This document shows, piece after piece, positions 26,576-39,046 of a stretch of DNA of 64,000 nucleotides. The position numbers and the translations under genes are program-made. The stretch spans positions 336,649 to 400,648 of the forward strand of contig OZ024787.1 in assembly GCA_964017065.1 (NCBI GenBank), read 5' to 3'. The notes under the pieces were generated by a model. The model did no database searches, had not been told where the DNA came from, and saw nothing but the letters and a program-made list of their open reading frames with translations. Origin of the DNA: Haliclona indistincta (Eukaryota; Porifera; Demospongiae; Haplosclerida; Chalinidae). Position 1 is the stretch's first letter. Every line of letters begins with the position of its first letter.

Positions 26576-29500
26576 GTGAGTACCATTAATGAATGATGTG
26601 TGTGTCTCATCTAGACTATGCATGTAACAGAAATTGGAAACATTTCTTCGCGTGTGTGATCATTGTTGTGCACAAGATTAATGCTTGCTGTGCACATGAA
26701 AGGGCAAGAAACACTGCTGTTGTGCAGATGTCACCGTGCGTCGGTGGAGTCAAATAAAAATGAATAATGCTGTTGCTGTAGTAAAAGATAAAGTGAAGCT
26801 GATGCCTGTAAGCTATAAAAAGATGCCATTGCTGAATTGCTGCTACCAATAGCTTCACACTTCAATGCAGCGCTTCAATGTGTAATAATTGAACAGATCA
26901 TAACTGCCATTTCAGTGGTAATTTGTCTTCACAAGGCAGTGCCTGATGCTAGCTAGCACCCTACTTGCGCTATAATATTATCAAGGTGTGTTCATTGTAA
27001 TTAAGAAAGTGCATTAGCACATGCCTAAGAAAATTGGTTAAAATGATCGAATTATAACAAGTGTGCCTACATTTAGGTATCATGATGCTTAATTTCCAAA
27101 TTCAGCTTACATAAACTTTATTGTAGCACTCGAGCATGCTTAGTCGCTTCATATTTCTAAATGATTAGGTCATTTTAGAGCACATGTGGCAAAAATTAGG
27201 CATTGACGTCAAAATTGTGTATTGTATAAAATATTTCAAGTAGTGTGTAGAGCCAAGCAATAACTAAGCCTGTATTATTTGACAAGTAACACAATATTAG
27301 CGTAAGTACCAAGAACACAGTTGTAAAAGTCAAGACTTTAACTTTTAAGCTCAACACAGAGTCTTTCAATGCTAGTTACATATGTGACTGTGCATGCGAA
27401 AAGGGGCCAAACGCCTCAAAGAAATTCCAACCGGATGCATGTAATCAAATGGCTACTTCTCAGCTAAATGTAGCATAATCGCTTTCAAATTTTTATACAG
27501 TAAGCTGAATGGTCAAACATGTTGTATAGGAACTTTCATTGACTTTCAATAATATATATGATAGAGTATCAGCTATTTGATTATAGGCTTGCACTTAAAT
27601 TTTTCATGAGCTAGGCGTTTGCCCCCTTTTCGCATGCACGGTCACATAATAGTCTAAATAATCTATCAACCAACTAATTATGGCTCATAATTTGGTTTTG
27701 CAATTCTCTGGAATTTATGTTGTGAATTTATATTCCATGGTACAGTAAACAACTGACATGTGCTGTATACTATACTAGCCTACTATAACACTATTCACGA
27801 TAACTTTCACCATTCCTTATTCCTCTGCTATTTATACTTAGCCGATAAGCCCACACTAACTCAACTCATATCTCTCAAAAAGACTGATGGATCAAAGGAA
27901 TATCTGCGCATCATTCGATGGATTACCTCATTGCCTCGTAGCGAGTGTGTGGACTTCGCACATTTATTACTCGTTGACTCAGTTAAAGTCAGAACACATC
28001 AGAAAATATCCGATGCTAGTGAATTTGTAAGAGCAGTCTTGGAAGACTGGTTGTCTAGTGGTGATGATAGCAAGGCTGTGCCTTGCACATGGTCAGCTCT
28101 TGCTGATTGCGTGGAAAGAGCTGGTCTACCAGGAGACTTAGTCAAAGCTATCAGAGAAACATGTCCTTCAGGTCAGTGATCATTATCATTAGTACATACA
28201 TGACTGTGTTTACAAATGGGCGTGTAGGCGCACGAGGCTTCAGCATTTTGGTTGTGTCTGTGTACATATGTACATGTGCATCCGTGGGTATGTGTATGTG
28301 TGTGCGTCCATGTGTATGTGGGTGCATGTGTAAAACTGAATAGCCTTTTACTGGCTTGTTACAGAAAGATCGCGTTGTGTAAATTTTATACCTGAATAAA
28401 CACCTGACAAGTGAGAACAGTAGACTCTTATACATAACTCCGGTGTGAACTCTCACGTCGTTCAGATTTCAATGTTACGCCCACTGCTGCAGATCATGTT
28501 TATTCCAATTGGTTGGCAAAAGCTGTTTCAAGCTGCAATAACTGCGGCAAACAACGTTGTAGCGACAATCTGACTGCTGCTATCGTCGTTTCTACTATCC
28601 AGTAATCCATAAGACACTTTTTCAACTGACTGACATCGATTTTCGAAAAAGCTCCGCTTTGCAACTCGGCGGCAAAGCAATGCGCTTTTGAAAAATCAAC
28701 GTTTAACAGTCTTCTGGATAGTAGAAAAGACGATAGCAGCAGTCAGATTGTCGCTACAATGTTTTTTGCCCCAGTTATTGCAGCTTGAAACAGCTTTTGC
28801 CAACCAATTGGAATAAACATGATCTGCAGCAGTGGGCGTAACATTGAAATCTGAACGACGTGCGAGTTCGCGCCGGAGCTATGTATATGCTGTGGTCATG
28901 CTTTAATAATAGCTCCACCATGAATTAGAACATTTTGCAGGTGTACCCACAACGAGACTGAGAGAACACATGTTATTATGAGCCTGAGCAAGCATTCATA
29001 GATAATCAAATTGGTCTAGTAGCTGCTAAACTAACCCATAATACTAACACTGCTCTTTTCTCTCTCTAGAACCTGATGAATCAGTCACAATACACTTAGT
29101 ACCTCAAATTATAGATGATATTGAATACCAATGTCCAGTTTGCCTTGAGATGTTTAGTGACGTGCATGCACCTTATCTCACTGACTGTGGACATCATCTT
29201 TGCAGCAAGTGTTGTGATCATCTGCTCAACTCCGGCACAACTGAATGTCCTCAATGCCGTGATCCAAAAGGGCTTAGCAATGCACGATGTGACAAATATC
29301 TACGAATGGTCAAAAGTCTTCAAGTACGTTGCCCAGAGTACAAGGAAGGGTGTGAGTGGGTCGGTGAACTGAAAGATCTTCAAGATCACCTTGATCATCA
29401 CCGCAAGTCCAATCATGAGATACAAATAGGTTCTTTATATATAGAGCCTAATGCTGCCAAAATATCTTTGGGAGTATCTGTGAGTATGAACATTATTAAC

Positions 29501-32500
29501 ATTGGCACTCAAGGCTATCCCGGTGTTGGAAAGACATCTGTTCTTGATCTTGCCATGGGGAAAGATCCAGCTGCCACGAGAACTAGTACAGACTGTGTTG
29601 ATCCACCCTCTCGCTACTTGATGATTGACAGTGCAACAGAAGGAGTCAAGTGGGAGCATGTCACCAAGGAAAAAATGTTTGAAATGGTGTGTGAAGCGAT
29701 GAAGAAGACCATTGAGGAGAGTACTCCAGATAATGCAGAAGAAGAGCCAACAGCATTAATGGCCAGCCAGTCTACCAGTGACATAGAACATGAAAAACTG
29801 CCTTCTCAAGAAAGCAATTCTATTTCTCTTGATGAACCAGCAGACGATTCTTCCAACTCAGGCTTTAATTTGTTTCCTGAGCTGGTTGAAAAACTATCTA
29901 CCAGTAAAAGTTCAGGTACAATCTTTAACTCTCACTGGGTGATGGTCACTGATTGTGGTGGACAACCACCATTTCTAGATGCAGCTGCTCTTTTTCTTCG
30001 TAACAGCTGCCTTCAAATCTTTCCTGTCAAATTGAATGAGCCATTGAGCAAAACACCAGAAATTACGTTTTTCTATAAAGATGTACCCGCCACTTTTGAT
30101 GAAGGTTGCATATCTTTGCCATACAAGCAGATAGTTGAGACTCTGGCCAAGTCAGTAGCTTCTATTCAGCCGCCACACACACCATCAGCAACAAAGTGTC
30201 CAAAAGGAGCTAAATTCACTATTGTAGGCACATTTAAAGATAAGGCTCACGAATGCAGTGAAAATAAAGAGTTAATTCTCAAACAAGTCCTTGAACCATA
30301 TGAGCCGTTCCAAGTAAAGCTGGACAAGAAGGTCATATTGTCCGTTAATGCTGTTGCTGAAAGTAAGAAGGAGCGGAAAGAGTCAGCCAAGAACCTTAGA
30401 AGACTGATTAAAAAGGCTGATGCCAGCATGAAAGTTGATGTGAAATTAGGACGATTTGGGTTTCTTCTCAGTATACTCACTATAGCTGAAGATGAGCATA
30501 AAGCTGTACTTACGATTGATGAGTGCTATAAACTTGGAGACACTTTGGGTATGAATAAATCAGAGACCAAAGAAACAATACAGTTCTTTCATGACATTAG
30601 CCTGATAATGTATTTTGATACTCCAAAGCTCAGAGACTATGTCATCATTGACACCAAACCAGTGCTCAACAACCTGTCTCGGCTAATCAGTGCATCGTTT
30701 CTTAATGAAGAGTTCCTTGCTGATCACTATGACATTGAGCTACCTTCTGGAACCAAAGAACTACTACTGCTACATGGACGCTTCAGCACAGATACTTTAG
30801 AGAAGTGTGTTGAATTCTCTGAGCCTATCACACTGTCCTTCTTCCTGGATATCTTGGAATATGTCAAGATAACTGTTGCAATCGATAAAGAATATTTCAT
30901 GCCTTGTGCTCTTTCCTATTCTCCTGAAGCAAATTTGTCTGAATCATCTCCTCCGTGGGTGATTAGACTACAAGTGAAACGACAGGATGTCAAAGAGTAC
31001 GTTCCTATTCCAGTGGGTTATCTACCAGCCATGGTAGTCTTCCTTCTCACCGAGTTCTCATCACACTTTTCAACTGATCGTTGCCAGCGACAATATCGAA
31101 ATAAGATTGTAATAGAATATGATTCAGGTGGATCTATCTCCTTGGTTGAGCGCCATCTTCAACTGGAGGTACACTATTCTGGCTTGGATAAACTTCCACG
31201 AGAGTGTACAACTATCCGAAATCTCGTTTTAGAGTCGATACGTTTGACTGAAGAAAAGCTCCACATTATTCAAGAAGGAGAAGGTGCCATTACCAAGGTG
31301 GATTCTTTCTTGTGCTCATGTGGTGAGGACCACACCTGTGCCTACAACCCTCGCTCAAGGATTCTGAAATGTGAAAAGACAAAGAAGCTCTTTGATTTGG
31401 AACCCTTGCATTTGCTCTGGCTAGGTTTGTTACTTGCATACAGTCTGCCACAGTGCATGTATGCTTGAGTGCATTAGTTTGTACACATGTCTATAAAAGT
31501 CTGATGCATATATATTATCGATGCAGGTAACAAATCGCCTACACAACGACTTGTGTCATCTTCTCATATCAGCTCAGCAAGTTTCCATCATGAACAACTA
31601 CTAATGGAAGGTCAATTGCATGCATGTAGCACTATTGCATACAGCTATTATAATTATGACATCCCAGAACCATTTCTATCCCAGGCCCGGAGATTGCATG
31701 CAATCTCTTATGCATGCATGGTATGTGCATTTTATATTGAAAAGATTATCACAAGCATTCCGTTTGATTTGTTCCGTCAGTGATAGTTCAGTGCAACTAT
31801 GCAATGAGTTCAGCTAGCATGCTCCTGTGGCATATTTTAACTTTGTTCTTCACACCAACGATCAGCAATATATACTCAGCCTATAGGATGATCATAGTAT
31901 GAGGTAAACTTACCTATACTGTAAGCTGTATATGTGATCATAACTCGGCAACTAAAGCTGATATCGAAAAAGGATCTGTCGGTCTCTAGATAACTAAGCT
32001 GTCTAGCTACATGCCAAGTCTAGTCGTGCTGCAAACTGCCCACAACGAGATTTTGATTTCTTTATCTACGAAGCTGCTCGTTGCTTCGTGCATTTTATAA
32101 CACACTATGGTAGCGTTTTTAGCCACCATTTTTGCAAAAGACAAAGTGCAGTCTTTGCTCTGACTGGATATGCAATGCTTTGTTCAGCCAAACCAACAAG
32201 TGCGATACTACGAGTGTTTTTCAAGCAACCATTTCTGCTTGCTCATGAGTGGGCGTGGTATCCCGTAACCTTAACTATGTGTGTTACAGAGTTTTGTTCA
32301 GAAACTATCCAAGAATCTAGTCACAGCACCAGCTCAGTTTGTGGCAGTACTCAACAGGAACAAGCAACAACAGAATCAGGTATACTGTACTAAATATAAT
32401 TATTGTGAGTAATAATAATTATTAGTGCTTATGGCTACATCTAATAAAACTGGCAGTTGTAACAATACATTGCAGAAGTGATTTCATAGAATGCAGTTTG

Positions 32501-34412
32501 TTGAATGCAATGTCACTTCATAGAATAGAGTGCTTCCTAGATACAGTATACTGCTGAGCCAGAGACCCATCAACATGCAGCTTTGATTATTCCACTATAT
32601 TGACCTCTAAAACATAAACTTCATATAACTATAACTGATGGTTTATTATTTCATTATTAGGTGCTTCTAAATCAGGTGATGATGAATTCGGTCCTCCGTC
32701 AGCTAAGAAAACAAAAAGATCATCTGATACAAAAAGTGAAGGTCAGCTGTGTGCTGCTAAGAAAAATAGAGCTAGAAATGATTAAACCTGCCTCACGTGA
32801 AGCACAGTAAAGGAAAATTTAAAATTTTGACTTATTAATTATTTAGCAAGTGTTATAGAGAGCATGTCTGATGGAAGAAGATGATCTCTCCAGCGATTAA
32901 TTCCTCGCCTGAAATAATACCACAATACATTAAGGCCCAGTATTACTGTTATTGTCATGCTTACTCATTACATCAAAGAGAATTATTCATATCATAGTTT
33001 AATAACTATTATTATACTACAGCTCAATGTAATTCTAGAATCTGATTGGTCATTTGGAAGATAATAAAATAATCACTTATTCTTCTGCGGGAACTCGTTT
33101 TTTCTGCTAGAACTCATAACCACACCAGTAGAGTTCAATTTTTTGGTGATAATAAATCAGAGTTCAGTTGCGTGTTATAACACACAAATCAAATGAAGTA
33201 TAATAAAGTGATTCAGTGTTGGTACAATGAAGGAGCTGGAGTGAGTGGACATGATATAGTGAGTTAGTCTCTACTGGTAGTGGCTCCTGTTCTGATGCCG
33301 ACCACTCCTCAGCTGGTGTCACATGGGTCAGTACTGCAGTGGCTGTTGCTAGTTGCTGCTGACCACACTGAGAAAATGATGGCTTAGAATAGAGCTCACA
33401 CAACACACACTCTAGCGGAATAACCAATAAATTAACCATCTAAGCAGCCTAGATGTTTTCCTTTACTACATCTCATCAAATATTTGGCGAAAAAGGATAT
33501 TTGTGCTCCTGAAAATGTTGAACGCATGCCTGTAATCAAATGGCTGTTTCTCGGATAAATGAAGAACATTGACTTTGAAATTTTTATACAGCAAGCAGAA
33601 TAATCAAGTATAATAAATAGAAACTTTCATTAACTTTCAATTATGTTTGATTGAGTAGCAGCTATTTGATTACAGGCATGCGCTCAAAATTTTCAGGAGC
33701 ACAAATATCCCTTTTCGCAAATTAGGTCAATTATTGCTATAATTATTGAAGGGCACTAAGAGCCTTAAAAGTATAATACCATACAATTTCAAGGCGCCAC
33801 TGGTGCTCTAAATGCCATAGAGCACTCTTGTCATCTGAGAGTACTGGGGCAGGGACGGGCAGCAACTAGAGAAAACGGTGATCGACTCAGGGTTAGTTTT
33901 GCTTTCACACGTCATGTCCATAAGAAATGTTGTCCGTGACGTGTGAAAACAAGCCCTGATATATAAGATGAGAGTGGTTTCAGAGATTTGACTATGCAGT
34001 TGCTGTTTGTTACTATTGTTTGTAACTGCAGTAAAGGCTAGATTCTCTGACTTTTATTGTTTCATTGCGGACCCTAACAATGTAATAAAACCTTTTCTTG
34101 CATACAGACAGGTTGTTCCAGGAACCAGAGATGCGTGAACTGATGTCACGCGTTGCTAGGAAGACTCTAACCAAGTGGTATGAAGTGGGCATTGAACTAA
34201 GGATTGATACAGCTACATTGGATGCTTTTGAAGAACAAACCAAAGACCAAGCCAAGCACTACATCAAAGTTTTCAAACAATGGAAAAGAGAACAAAAAGT
34301 ACCATACACCTGGACTATCATCATTGATGCCCTGGATGAAGTAGGAGAGAAGGGAGTAGCTAGTGACATCAGAAAATGGTTGAGTGGTCACACCACTTCA
34401 TCAACTGAATAG
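26101..34412 (+). CDS. Leader / 2A-like / Death / RING / TRAF-zinc-finger / ROC-COR-like / Death protein (seven exons)
   Basis: Exons 26101-26575, 27842-28171, 29070-31424, 31527-31610, 32290-32379, 32661-32741 and 34108-34412. Every intron is phase 1, and the sum is 1239 codons plus TAG. Predicted order: leader with GDIETNPGP (about 148-156); Death-like domain (160-268); C3HC4 RING (290-330); TRAF-type zinc finger (about 355-385); P-loop GYPGVGKTS (416-424) with an acidic insert, DCGGQ-like switch (D563) and GTFKDK in the NKxD position (D659); COR-like winged region (about 700-900); Ser/Thr-rich linker with a basic AKKTKR; C-terminal Death-like domain (about 1140-1235). Family knowledge suggests a cytosolic signalling E3 ligase/GTPase in innate immunity or cell death. 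The function is inferred. The ATG chosen follows an in-frame TAA. Confidence 0.82.
26538..26570 (+). other. 2A-like ribosome-skipping motif
   Basis: LILSGDIETNPGP fits the D-(V/I)-E-x-N-P-G-P consensus of 2A-like sequences, preceded by the usual hydrophobic helix. Translation would be expected to release a 155-residue leader ending in Gly155 and restart at Pro156. Cellular 2A-like sequences near the N-terminus of NLR-type receptors are known from sea urchin and sponge. Skipping activity here is inferred. Confidence 0.85.
27381..27648. mobile_element. Foldback MITE (family B), copy 1
   Basis: Arms TATGTGACTGTGCATGCGAA and TTCGCATGCACGGTCACATA, inner arms ATGTAATCAAATGGCT / AGCTATTTGATTATAGG. 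It shares its inner sequence with 33483-33721. Lies in the first intron of the 2A/ROC-COR gene; the rest of 26576-27841 is AT-rich and empty. Confidence 0.82.
27842..28171 (+). CDS. 2A/ROC-COR gene, first Death-like domain exon
   Basis: 110 residues flanked by phase-1 introns, the usual module format. LTQLISLKKTDGSKEYLRII and SWSALADCVERAGLPGDLVK-type spacing (TWSALADCVERAGLPGDLVK here) mark the helical ends of a Death-fold domain (Death or CARD not decided). Confidence 0.78.
28431..28885. mobile_element. Foldback element with ~180-bp arms
   Basis: Ends TACATAACTCCGG and CCGGAGCTATGTA; the arms run inward through CGTCGTTCAGATTTCAATG and CTGCTGCTATCGTC. Only the ~100-bp centre is unpaired. 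Intronic and non-coding. Confidence 0.92.
29070..31424 (+). CDS. 2A/ROC-COR gene, large RING / zinc finger / GTPase / COR exon
   Basis: 785 codons in one exon. RING ligands are visible as CPVC, CGHHLCSKC and CPQC. RCPEYKEGCEWVGELKDLQD is a TRAF-type zinc finger. The P-loop GVGKT, TDCGGQPPF and GTFKDK form a Ras-like nucleotide-binding set. FFHDISLIMYFDTPKLRDYV and IIDTKPVLNNLSRLI match the winged-helix part of COR domains. The downstream part (CSCGEDHTCAYNP) has a Cys/His cluster of unknown role. Confidence 0.88.
31527..32741 (+). CDS. 2A/ROC-COR gene, three small linker exons
   Basis: Exons 31527-31610, 32290-32379 and 32661-32741, each phase 1 to phase 1. They encode polar Ser/Gln/Thr-rich peptides, the last with PPSAKKTKRSS, a possible nuclear signal. 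Conserved phase and proper splice sites support them; alternative inclusion would not disturb the frame. Confidence 0.65.
33483..33721. mobile_element. Foldback MITE (family B), copy 2
   Basis: TTGGCGAAAAAGGATATTTG and CAAATATCCCTTTTCGCAAA at the ends, with inner CATGCCTGTAATCAAATGGC paired to its complement. Lies in the last intron of the 2A/ROC-COR gene. The remaining intron 32742-34107 shows nothing coding. Confidence 0.85.
34108..34412 (+). CDS. 2A/ROC-COR gene, C-terminal Death-like domain exon
   Basis: Acceptor CATACAG, phase 1. MRELMSRVARKTLTKWYEVG, then IDTATLDAFEEQTKDQAKHY and YTWTIIIDALDEVGEKGVAS show the six-helix Death pattern with the W-x-x-I...L motif. Stop TAG at 34410-34412. 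Confidence 0.82.
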
Positions 34413-35159
34413 TAATTTTAAACAGTACCACATTATTTAAAATCTTAACTTTAAGCAATTATTAATTTTCAGTGAAATATGCCTAATACCTTTAAAACCT
34501 TGTTTCTTGCGGACACCACTACAGTGTGTACACACTCTACTCTGACAGTGTGTGGTCTCGGACGAAATTCTGAATGGTACTGTAGCGTGCAACAAAATAA
34601 CAGTCTTATTAATACACTTACAAATGCACTAATTTTATAGATGGAGTGACTGATACAAACAGGAAATGATCTGAATAACTAATTAGTGAAAGTCACTTTA
34701 TTGTTCGCCACACTGTTGGAGGACGCAGTGACATGGTGCCTTCCAAGTTTAAATCAATATTGTGTCTACACAGTTCATTATGTCAGCGATAAAAGTAATG
34801 GTTCAAATTTCTTATGTTTGACCTTGTAGGGGGTAGGAAAGAATTTGGGGCGAATTCTTCACGGGAATCTGTGTGCTTGTTGAGTGTCTCCATTCATATC
34901 TCCCGGATTAGTGTCCTCACACGATTTGAAGTCATCAGATGACGATGATGCTTCATATAAGGAAGTATTGTGCACTGACTCTTCCTCTTGTGGTGCTTGA
35001 ATAAAAATGTATTGGGTGCACGTGTCTCTTCAGGTGCAAGGAGTGGATCTTTCTTTGCATGGTTAGAAAATTTACAATAAGGCGACGCGTCAATGAGGCT
35101 TGTGATCCTACTCAAAAACCTTAATGCCTAACCATGGTCCTTTCTGAAACTTGTGCTTG
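34413..35159. other. Intergenic, no recognised feature
   Basis: 3' flank of the 2A/ROC-COR gene. I see no coding frame with family resemblance; a minus-strand open stretch at 34894-35115 is short and unsupported. Confidence 0.55.
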
Positions 35160-35910
35160 TCCCTGTGGTGAGGGTTGAATAGTGTGGATGGTGTGATAGT
35201 GGTAGTTACCTTGAGTTCAGCTGCATTGAACGCTGAGTATGAGGATGCTGAATGATTCTGTGTGTGGGCGGGCAATGGTTAATAGTGATGGTGGGAGGAC
35301 TCACTTAAGTCCGCTGACGATTAGCTCAAACCTGGGCGTGACCAACTTGACATCGCACCACCTGCACACAATTATCACATGACATGCACAAGGTGATCAC
35401 ATGACTGACCTTGGAGACAGCACACTGAACAAATCAGAGAACAACTCACGAACATCCACACTATCAGAGAAGGAGAGAACAATGGAGATAACAGCCAGCT
35501 AGCTAGGGACCCAACAGTACAATGGCACCTGTCTACAGCTAGCTAACTTACCTCTGATATTGAGAAGTGCAGCACGTGGATCATTCTAATGATAATTCGC
35601 ACTGTTAGTATCTGGAGCTCAGTACATGACTCCCTCGGCTCAAGGAGAGAGAGAAGGAGAGTGTCCGACATAGACATGAGCGCAATGGACGCATTGCTTT
35701 GTGAGGGTGGGAGGGTGTGATAGCAGTGAGGTAGTACTAGTGTGATAGTAGTGAGGGTGTGATAGTAGTGAGGGTGTGTACCTCAATGCCTGATAGTATA
35801 GCTCCCATGAGATGGAGTGCCTCTATCTTAAGATCAGCGAACTCATTAGCACATCTACTACCAACCACCATAGGTAGCTGATTGAATACCACTACACAGA
35901 GAGAGAGAGA
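35160..35910 (-). pseudogene. Partial NBEAL gene copy
   Basis: Matches 10214-10530 followed by 11277-11935 of the NBEAL-type gene, introns included, on the same strand. Copies of exons 10259-10308, 10364-10419, 10468-10529, 11307-11456 and 11794-11903 can be followed. Changes include loss of the CAG acceptor and first codons of the 10468-10529 exon and a 3-nt loss at the 3' end of the 11307-11456 exon. It has one partial 67-bp unit where the parent has about 11, and short microsatellites. Because introns are kept it is a DNA-level duplication, not a retrocopy. Confidence 0.9.
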
Positions 35911-36280
35911 GAGGGAGAGGGAGGGAGAGGGAGGGAGAGATGCAATAGGTGTATGGAGAGGAAATAAGCATAATTATAATTCTTATTGTAATCGGCATGT
36001 TGTGTTCTGGCAAATAAGCAGACACATAATCATATACAGACACACATGTATAGGCTAGCAGAGCATAACTGACAGAGTCACAGGTTAATTACACTATTAC
36101 AGACCTAGTCACACAGGCATTGACAGCAAGCTACTAGCTGCCACTAGGTGATCAACGGACACTGCTATAGCCTAGCTAACAGAGGCGGCACCATGACTCA
36201 CACTATACACAAAGTGACACAGAGACAATGACAGCGACTGGGTGACCCGTTACTGGCAGAAGAAACATACCTGCACTACA

Positions 36281-36880
36281 CAGGGGGGGTACGACAAGCT
36301 AATTTATTCTGACGTAATGCTGACGTTACTGCTCGTAGCGTAAATCAAAATACATTGCGACTTTCCTGGTCAGCTTCGTCTTTAGAGGACAATTTCAACG
36401 GTAAGTGTGTTGCGGAATGGATACTACTACCCAAGAGCTTTCGTTTAAGCTACCTTACCCCACCCTTACCTCTTTTAGTTTTTGCAGCACAGAGAGATGA
36501 AGATGGAGAATTGGTTGGCAAAACTATTCACCCAAAAAAGCACCAACGTGATCAAAACAGCATCGCTATCATTCTTGAGCATCATTCAGTTAATAATGTA
36601 AAGAAATTGCGACTGTGGCGCACAAGCTCTGGCTGCAATACGCACAAATGTTGTCCAATCACTGTAACAGTAGAAACTTGTTTCAGCTATTTTCAGTAGA
36701 TTGTTCTGGAATATTACTTGCCTTGATCTGGAGTGTAAACAATGCACACCTGAGCTCGATATCATGTACTATAGCGCGATGGCAAACTGTTTAAACTATC
36801 CTGCATACATTCCATTCGTTAGTGGGCGTGTCGTATGTCAGCAATACGTCAGAATAAATTAGCTTGTCGTACCCCCCCTG
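36281..36880. mobile_element. 600-bp TIR element with 9-bp target duplication (MULE-like)
   Basis: Termini CAGGGGGGGTACGACAAGC and its complement pair over about 36 bp. The flanks carry a perfect 9-bp direct repeat TGCACTACA (36272-36280, 36881-36889). Nine-base duplications are typical of Mutator-like elements. The interior is open on the plus strand for 114 codons (36355-36699, GELVGKTIHPKKHQRDQ), unrecognised; a small spliced gene or captured fragment is possible. Confidence 0.88.
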
Positions 36881-37576
36881 TGCACTACACATGGTCGATG
36901 GTGTATAGACCACGCCCACATCGGTAACACCTACAAGCCCGCGGCTGCGCTGCCTTACGTCCACGTTATTTATGATCATACAAACGGTGTGCCATACTAC
37001 AACCCTAATACACCTACCAACATGATTTTATGTAGCACTCACTACCCAGGTCAACCTTAGAGAAAACAGAATCTGGTAAATCAGGTTTAATTCGAACACC
37101 ATGCAGTGTGGCATGCATGTACATGGCCTTAAGCACAGTGGCGTAACTGGCACTCTGGTGACCCCAGGGCCTGATTAATATTCATTGTAGCCACACCCAC
37201 TTTATTAACAACTGGTTCTGGCTCTACAGGTCTCTTCCAGGGCAAATACCTCCAAATAGGCAGTTTCCTGCTACTCATGATGTTTGTAGTCGTTGCAACA
37301 GATCAGCTGTAGCTGTGGTCTCTTATTATAAATGAATATAATTATATTATTTATGAATATAATTAACGATCGCTTTTGATGCCAGGGCCCAGGCCCGTGT
37401 AGGCCCGGGTTCAGATACGCCACTGCTTAAGCATGAGCTTCATTACAATATAACGCACAGATGCATAGCCTAAAGCAAATCTCGATCTCTTACAATCATA
37501 AACCACATAATGCATTCACAATAATGCACTGACGTATGCTCAATCATACTCAAGTAGAAACTAGGCACCGAAGGTG

Positions 37577-39046
37577 CTTATGCCTCGGTGGAATGTTATG
37601 CATACATGCCTGTCTGACTAAATACGCTGAACTGAAATACACAAGCAGTAATGAAAGTCTGCTGTTGCTAGTTGAACACTATGTTAGTGGCTGACAACTT
37701 ATAAAAACATGCACAGCAACAAACTGCAGCTGTTATACCTTGCTGTACAGCAATCACAATGCAGTATAATAGTTATGCAATGCAATTCCTGTATGATGAA
37801 ATTAAAGCTGAAGAGCGCTGCAACAAGCTGCAATACATGCAGCACTGTTTGCAGAATAAGCTAGTGGGTTGCAGCTATGCAATCAGAAGCCTAGCAGTGC
37901 TAACCACATGGAATTCAGTTGGGCGTGCCTATAATCAACACAGCACGTGAGCGCTGGTTGCTAGCTTGCTGCTGGAGCTGGCGCTGCTTAGTGCTTAGCG
38001 ATAGCACGATTGATTTCTCAGCACTCACTGTACTACCTTGAGTAAAGAATTGTCTTACAAGCTGTGAAGAAGACTATAGTAGACAGCTTTATCTTCAGCG
38101 AAGTCCCACAATGCTGAGCGAGTCCAGCAATGCCATTCAAGGTAACGAAGCTTTGGAAACAAAAGTCTATCAATTCAATTCCGAGGCAACATCGAGTTGA
38201 ACATGTATTGCAAGTATCAGCGCTTAATTTTCCGCCGACGCGGAGTTCTGCCTGCGGACAGAATGAATGAATGACTGAATGAATGAAATTCCATTGTACA
38301 CAGCACTGGACTAGCTACAGTAAACTCCACCTATTATACAAGCTATAGCACAATTCCTGTACAGTAACTATCCACCATTCCACAAACACAGCAACTGCAG
38401 ATGCATCTATACAGGATTTCTGTACAGCAAGTACAGCAATCACAATGCAGTATAATAGTTATGCAATCAGAAGCCAATCAGTGCTGACCACTAATTCAAC
38501 TGGGCGTGTCTATAAAGTTCAATTCGAGTGCAGAGCACGGCACAGCACATACACGAGCGAGATAGCAATCATAGCATCCTACGCTGCTATCCTGTGACTT
38601 ATCAGTTTCTAGGCAGTCAACTGTGGATAGTTTTGTCTACGGAGAACTCTAGATCATCAGCAACTACTGTAGCTCAAGCCGCGGCGAGCTCAAGCTCGAG
38701 CTGTAGGCCTTCGAGAGAATTTCGCTGGACCTACCAAGCTGTTTTGTAGTACAAACGAACTCACTAGCTGTAAGGCAGTCAGCTGTAAACTGTTTTGTCT
38801 TTAGAGGAGTCCAGATAGCCGGGAACAGCCATTGAGGTAAGCATCTCACGCCATAACTCACGAACGGAGCTTTAGAACCAACAATTTATCAATACAGTTC
38901 CGAGCAAATAGCGATTTCTACCTGTGTTGCTGATATCAGCGCTTAGTTTTTAGCGTGCGATGCGCTATGCCGGCAACGGACAGAATGACACACACACACA
39001 CCAGACTACTGTATGCCTCGTGGCTCCGCCCACCGAGGCATAATGA
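37577..39046. mobile_element. Non-coding element with TGCCTCGGTGG ends
   Basis: Starts near TATGCCTCGGTGG and ends at the hairpin TGCCTCGTGGCTCCGCCCAC/CGAGGCATA at about 39013-39043. Internal sequences (ACAGCAATCACAATGCAGTA at 37748 and 38430; the CGATTTCTACCTGTGTTGC block) recur inverted at 46917-47660. 36890-37576 and 39047-39652 hold no recognised gene. Confidence 0.55.
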
